Shown in pieces: positions 22,275-25,057 of a stretch of 25,057 bases of DNA. This DNA comes from an uncultured Rhodospirillaceae bacterium (lineage in GTDB: Bacteria; Pseudomonadota; Alphaproteobacteria; CAAGCB01; CAG-977). The stretch lies in assembly GCA_900553035.1 (NCBI GenBank), contig USCC01000022.1:1-25057 (forward strand), written 5' to 3'. The position numbers were made by a program, and so were the translations under genes. The stretch's first letter is position 1; every line of letters begins with the position of its first letter. The notes beneath the pieces were generated by a model. That model searched no databases. It worked only from the letters and a program-made list of their open reading frames with translations, and had not been told where the DNA came from.

Positions 22275-22964
22275 CTATTTCGCGTCGTGCTTCGGTTCGC
22301 GCAGGACGTAACCGCGGCCCCAGACCGTTTCGATGTAATCATCCCCGCCGGTCGCGTCCGCGATTTTTTTGCGGAGCTTGCAGATGAACACGTCAATGAT
22401 TTTCAGTTCGGGCTCGTCCATGCCATTGTACAGGTGGTTCAGGAACTGCTCCTTGCTGAGGGTTGTGCCTTTGCTGAGAGACAGGCGTTCCAGTATGCCG
22501 TATTCGCGCCCCGTCAGGTGCAGAGGTTTCCCATTGACAAAAGCCGTGCGCGCATCCAGATTGACCTCAATCGCTCCGGTGCGGATCACCGATTCCGGAT
22601 GCCCTTTCGACCGGCGAACCAGCGCGCGGATGCGGGCGACAAGCTCGGCTTTGTCAAACGGTTTTGTCAGATAGTCATCCGCGCCGGTTGACAGCCCCTT
22701 GACTTTTTTGTCCGTTCCCGACAGTCCCGACAGAATCAGAACCGGCGTGCTGATTTTTGAATCGCGCAGGCGTTTCAGGACTTCATAGCCGTCCATGTCC
22801 GGCAACATCAGGTCAAGGATGATGATGTCATAATCGTACAGCTTTCCGATTTCCAACCCGTCTTCACCCAGAACGGACGTATCAACGACCATCCCTTCCT
22901 TTTTCAGGACGGCCTCGATCGTCTGAGCTGTTGCCTTATCGTCTTCCACCAATAAAACGCGCAT
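22275..22964 (-). CDS. ctrA: CtrA, essential cell-cycle and motility response regulator
   Basis: A 229-residue OmpR-type regulator. The receiver domain (1-118) has the acidic pair Asp8-Asp9, phospho-acceptor Asp51 in IIILDLMLPDMDGYEVL, and Lys101 in YLTKPFDKAELVARI. The winged-helix domain (about 123-225) contains HLTGREYGILERLSLSKGTTLSKEQFLNHLYNGMDEPELKIIDVFICKLRKK in pieces that are diagnostic of CtrA. It controls division and flagellar genes in alphaproteobacteria through TTAA-N7-TTAA boxes, one of which lies 30 bases upstream. ATG 22964 with GGGGAG was preferred over a frame start at 22985. The tail ends HDAK rather than in the two alanines of the Caulobacter protein. Confidence 0.96.
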   Translation of the reverse strand: MRVLLVEDDKATAQTIEAVLKKEGMVVDTSVLGEDGLEIGKLYDYDIIILDLMLPDMDGYEVLKRLRDSKISTPVLILSGLSGTDKKVKGLSTGADDYLTKPFDKAELVARIRALVRRSKGHPESVIRTGAIEVNLDARTAFVNGKPLHLTGREYGILERLSLSKGTTLSKEQFLNHLYNGMDEPELKIIDVFICKLRKKIADATGGDDYIETVWGRGYVLREPKHDAK

Positions 22965-22993
22965 AGAGACTCCCCTGTCGGCCAAATGAGAAA

Positions 22994-23009
22994 TTAATAT
23001 TTAGTTAAC
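22994..23009 (+). promoter_or_regulatory. CtrA-binding box between ctrA and fliI
   Basis: TTAA (22994-22997), seven bases, then TTAAC (23005-23009) fits the CtrA consensus TTAA-N7-TTAAC exactly. It lies 30 bases upstream of the ctrA start and 150 bases upstream of the proposed fliI start, so it can serve autoregulation, flagellar gene control or both. Confidence 0.8.
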
Positions 23010-23158
23010 TTTATCTTCTATGATTCTTGAGTTCAAGCCTCTATGACAGAAAAGTGGAAAAAAAATTCGTTTTGGTGCAGAATATGTCCGCCCCGGGAAG
23101 AAAAACCGGAAACGGAACCCTACATAATATGCGGGAAACCACAGTAAAGCATGGGAAA

Positions 23159-24502
23159 ATGACGGATTACCTGAAAAACCTGATTAACGACGTCGGCGCA
23201 CTGCCGGTCTGCCGCTGTTTCGGAACGGTGTCGGCGGTGCGCGGCATGCTGGTCGAAATTTCGGGCGTGCGCGCAGAGCTGTCGGTCGGAGATCGGTGTT
23301 TCATTGTCGCGCGCGGCGGCCGGCGGGTCGGATGCGAAGTCGTCGGCTTCGGCAGCGACAGGGTTCTTTTGATGCCGTTCATGTCTCTGGACGGGGTGGG
23401 GCCGGGAAACTGTGTTGAAATCTGTGACGCCCGCCCGGTGATTTATCCGGATGTATCGTGGCTGGGGCGTGTGGTGAACGCCATGGGGGAACCGGTGGAC
23501 GGGAAAGGGCCTCTGATTAAGGGGGCGAAGCCTTATGCCATCCACAATTCGCCGCCTTCGGCTCATTCACGCCAGCGCGTCGCCGGGAAAGCGGATCTGG
23601 GCGTGCGAGCCATCAACACGTTTCTGACAATGTGCAAGGGACAGCGTATGGGGATTTTCGCCGGGTCGGGCGTAGGCAAGTCCTCTTTGATGGCGATGAT
23701 GGCGCGGCATACGGTTCTTGACGTTTCGATTCTGGGTCTGATTGGGGAACGCGGCCGCGAAGCACGCGAATTCATTGAGGACGACCTGGGCGAAGAAGGC
23801 ATGAAGCGAAGCGTCGTTGTCGTCGCGACGTCGGACGAAAGCCCGCTGATGCGCCGTCAGGCCGCCTATGTCGCGATGACGGTCGCCGAATATTTCCGGG
23901 ATTTGAAAAACAATGTCCTGTGCATGATGGACAGCATCACGCGCTTTGCCATGGCTCAGCGCGAAATCAGCCTGTCGGCCGGGGAGCCGCCGGCAACCAA
24001 AGGCTATACGCCATCGGTTTTTGCAGAGCTGCCGAAGCTGCTTGAACGGGCGGGGCCGGGACGTATCGGTTCGGGCTCAATTACGGGACTGTTCACGGTT
24101 CTGGTGGACGGCGACGACCATAACGAACCGATTGCGGACGCTGTGCGCGGCATTCTGGACGGGCACATTGTTCTGGAACGTTCCATTGCCGAACGGAACC
24201 GGTATCCGGCCATCAACCTTTTGCGCAGTATTTCCCGTACAATGCCCGGATGCAACACGGACGAGGAAAACATGCTGGTCAACCGGGCGCGATATCTGGT
24301 GTCCACCTACGAAGACATGGCCGAACTGATTCGTCTGGGGGCGTATAAGAAAGGGTCGAACCCGGACGTGGACGAAGCCATTTTCTATTATCCGAAAATC
24401 GAGGCTTTTCTGGCGCAGAAGAAAAAGGAAAAAGTTGATTTCGAGTCGGGATACCGCGATTTGAAAGCCATCCTTGACCAGCGCCCGACTCAGCCCAAAT
24501 AA
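23159..24502 (+). CDS. fliI: FliI, flagellar type III export ATPase
   Basis: A 447-residue F1-like ATPase that energises export of flagellar proteins with FliH and FliJ. Visible motifs are the Walker A AGSGVGKSSL (168-177), GLIGERGREAREFIE (the conserved glutamate region), CMMDSITRFAMAQREI (Walker B and following helix) and GSGSITGLFTVLVDGDDHNEPI. The N-terminal part (FGTVSAVRGMLVEISGV, 21-37) is the beta-barrel domain. The frame is open upstream to 23027, with ATGs at 23084 and 23129; the ATG at 23159 gives the usual length and N-terminus, though its ribosome site is weak. fliJ follows after 10 bases. Confidence 0.95.
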   Translation: MTDYLKNLINDVGALPVCRCFGTVSAVRGMLVEISGVRAELSVGDRCFIVARGGRRVGCEVVGFGSDRVLLMPFMSLDGVGPGNCVEICDARPVIYPDVSWLGRVVNAMGEPVDGKGPLIKGAKPYAIHNSPPSAHSRQRVAGKADLGVRAINTFLTMCKGQRMGIFAGSGVGKSSLMAMMARHTVLDVSILGLIGERGREAREFIEDDLGEEGMKRSVVVVATSDESPLMRRQAAYVAMTVAEYFRDLKNNVLCMMDSITRFAMAQREISLSAGEPPATKGYTPSVFAELPKLLERAGPGRIGSGSITGLFTVLVDGDDHNEPIADAVRGILDGHIVLERSIAERNRYPAINLLRSISRTMPGCNTDEENMLVNRARYLVSTYEDMAELIRLGAYKKGSNPDVDEAIFYYPKIEAFLAQKKKEKVDFESGYRDLKAILDQRPTQPK

Positions 24503-24512
24503 GGCGTGAACC

Positions 24513-24950
24513 ATGGCCGGGCATGATTTGAAAACGCTGATACGCCTGCACAAATGGACGCTGGACGAGATTCAGCGCAAACTGGGGAACCTCCTGCGTT
24601 TTGAAGCGGCTCTCATGAACCGCAAAGAGCTTTTGAAGCGGCAGTATGATGAAGAGGAACGCATCGCCGGCGACAATCAGATTGCGGCGCTGACCTTCGG
24701 CGCGTATGTCGACTGGTACGTGAAGGAAAAGGAACGGGTCGAGCAGGCTCTGGAAGACAATCGCCGGGAAATCCTCAAGGTTCGGGATGAGCTGCTGGAA
24801 GCGTTTCAGGAATTGAAGACATTTGAAATTTCGCAGGAGAACCGCGAGCGGCGTGAAAAAGAAGAACTTGAGCGCAAAATGAACATGGTTCTGGACGAGA
24901 TCGGCCTGAACCTGTACCGCCGGAAAAAAGCGGGAGGCGGAGCGGCCTGA
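24513..24950 (+). CDS. fliJ: FliJ, flagellar export chaperone/ATPase partner
   Basis: A 145-residue, almost wholly helical protein with long charged heptad-like stretches (about 5-130), the coiled-coil form of FliJ. FliJ is the central stalk of the FliI ATPase ring and escorts export substrates. The N-terminal DLKTLIRLHKWTLDEIQRKLG is family-like, and the length (about 140-150) is usual. It follows fliI by 10 bases, with AAGGCG as ribosome site. Sequence identity in this family is low, so position beside fliI is part of the evidence. Confidence 0.9.
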   Translation: MAGHDLKTLIRLHKWTLDEIQRKLGNLLRFEAALMNRKELLKRQYDEEERIAGDNQIAALTFGAYVDWYVKEKERVEQALEDNRREILKVRDELLEAFQELKTFEISQENRERREKEELERKMNMVLDEIGLNLYRRKKAGGGAA

Positions 24951-24968
24951 AGCTTTTCAGCACAGCCG

Positions 24969-24999
24969 GAAGGCCGGGAATATCTCCCGGCCTTCTGTT
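24969..24999. terminator. Strong hairpin after fliJ, probable terminator
   Basis: A perfect 11-base stem GAAGGCCGGGA (24969-24979) and TCCCGGCCTTC (24985-24995) with a 5-base loop, followed by TGTT. The T-run is short, so it may be a weak or Rho-assisted terminator. Confidence 0.65.
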
Positions 25000-25000
25000 C

Positions 25001-25057
25001 ATGGATAAAGCATCATTCCCGGAAGACGCACCATCCGTCAGAGCACCTCTTCTCTGC
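25001..25057 (+). CDS. Open frame at the window edge, uncertain
   Basis: An ATG at 25001 opens a frame of 19 codons to the window end (MDKASFPEDAPSVRAPLLC). There is no clear ribosome site because the fliJ hairpin ends five bases before it. It may be chance. Confidence 0.15.
   Translation, partial: MDKASFPEDAPSVRAPLLC

Noticed and set aside
22143..22691. Plus-strand frame of 182 codons near ctrA
   Set aside because: Mostly antisense to ctrA and without a ribosome site or family features.

Overview
The window reads as a chromosomal segment of a flagellated alphaproteobacterium of moderately high GC. The best taxonomic evidence is at the right end: a full-length CtrA response regulator, divergent from fliI-fliJ, with a perfect CtrA box (TTAA-N7-TTAAC) between them, an arrangement I associate with Rhodospirillales-type bacteria. 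A host-associated or low-oxygen lifestyle is an inference from the ferredoxin-rich and nickel-pincer genes. No tRNA, rRNA, CRISPR array, insertion sequence or phage gene was seen.

Layout: (1) 1-4692, minus strand: a five-gene operon of a Tat-exported DUF362 protein, a membrane polyferredoxin of fused NapH/NapG type, LarB and LarC (nickel-pincer nucleotide cofactor synthesis) and the start of a CbiM-type nickel/cobalt transporter. A clear sigma70-type promoter lies at 4796-4824. (2) 4878-9073: an EamA-type transporter, a MATE efflux protein and an ABC-F ribosome-associated ATPase with a strong promoter and a tripeptide upstream ORF. (3) 9208-13914, plus strand: a tightly packed seven-gene operon of methyltransferase, 49-residue protein, serine esterase, transketolase in two subunits, a protein resembling DIT1/PvcA isonitrile synthases, and a RidA-fold protein lacking the usual arginine. 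This is the best candidate for an undescribed pathway. (4) 13941-19223: a secreted HEGTH metallopeptidase, a TRL-like lipoprotein, an unknown 374-residue protein coupled to an aldo/keto reductase, a rhodanese lipoprotein, a C_GCAxxG_C_C protein and a nitroreductase. (5) 19265-19882, minus strand: a compact copper module with a 15-cysteine metallothionein and a CsoR repressor, whose promoter spacer is filled by a perfect palindromic operator. (6) 20011-25057: a CPA-type antiporter with a long charged tail, a gene-poor 0.4 kb, then ctrA and fliI-fliJ.

How genes work together: LarB and LarC build a nickel-containing cofactor and the CbiM protein would supply the metal, while the DUF362 and ferredoxin partners suggest a redox use of the pathway. 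In the copper module CsoR would release the promoter on binding Cu(I), inducing metallothionein and itself, with a hairpin between the genes that could lower csoR output. CtrA probably controls its own gene and the flagellar export genes through the shared box. The function of the seven-gene operon is not established; a link between transketolase (pentose phosphates) and isonitrile synthase chemistry (ribulose 5-phosphate as carbon donor) is offered as a hypothesis.
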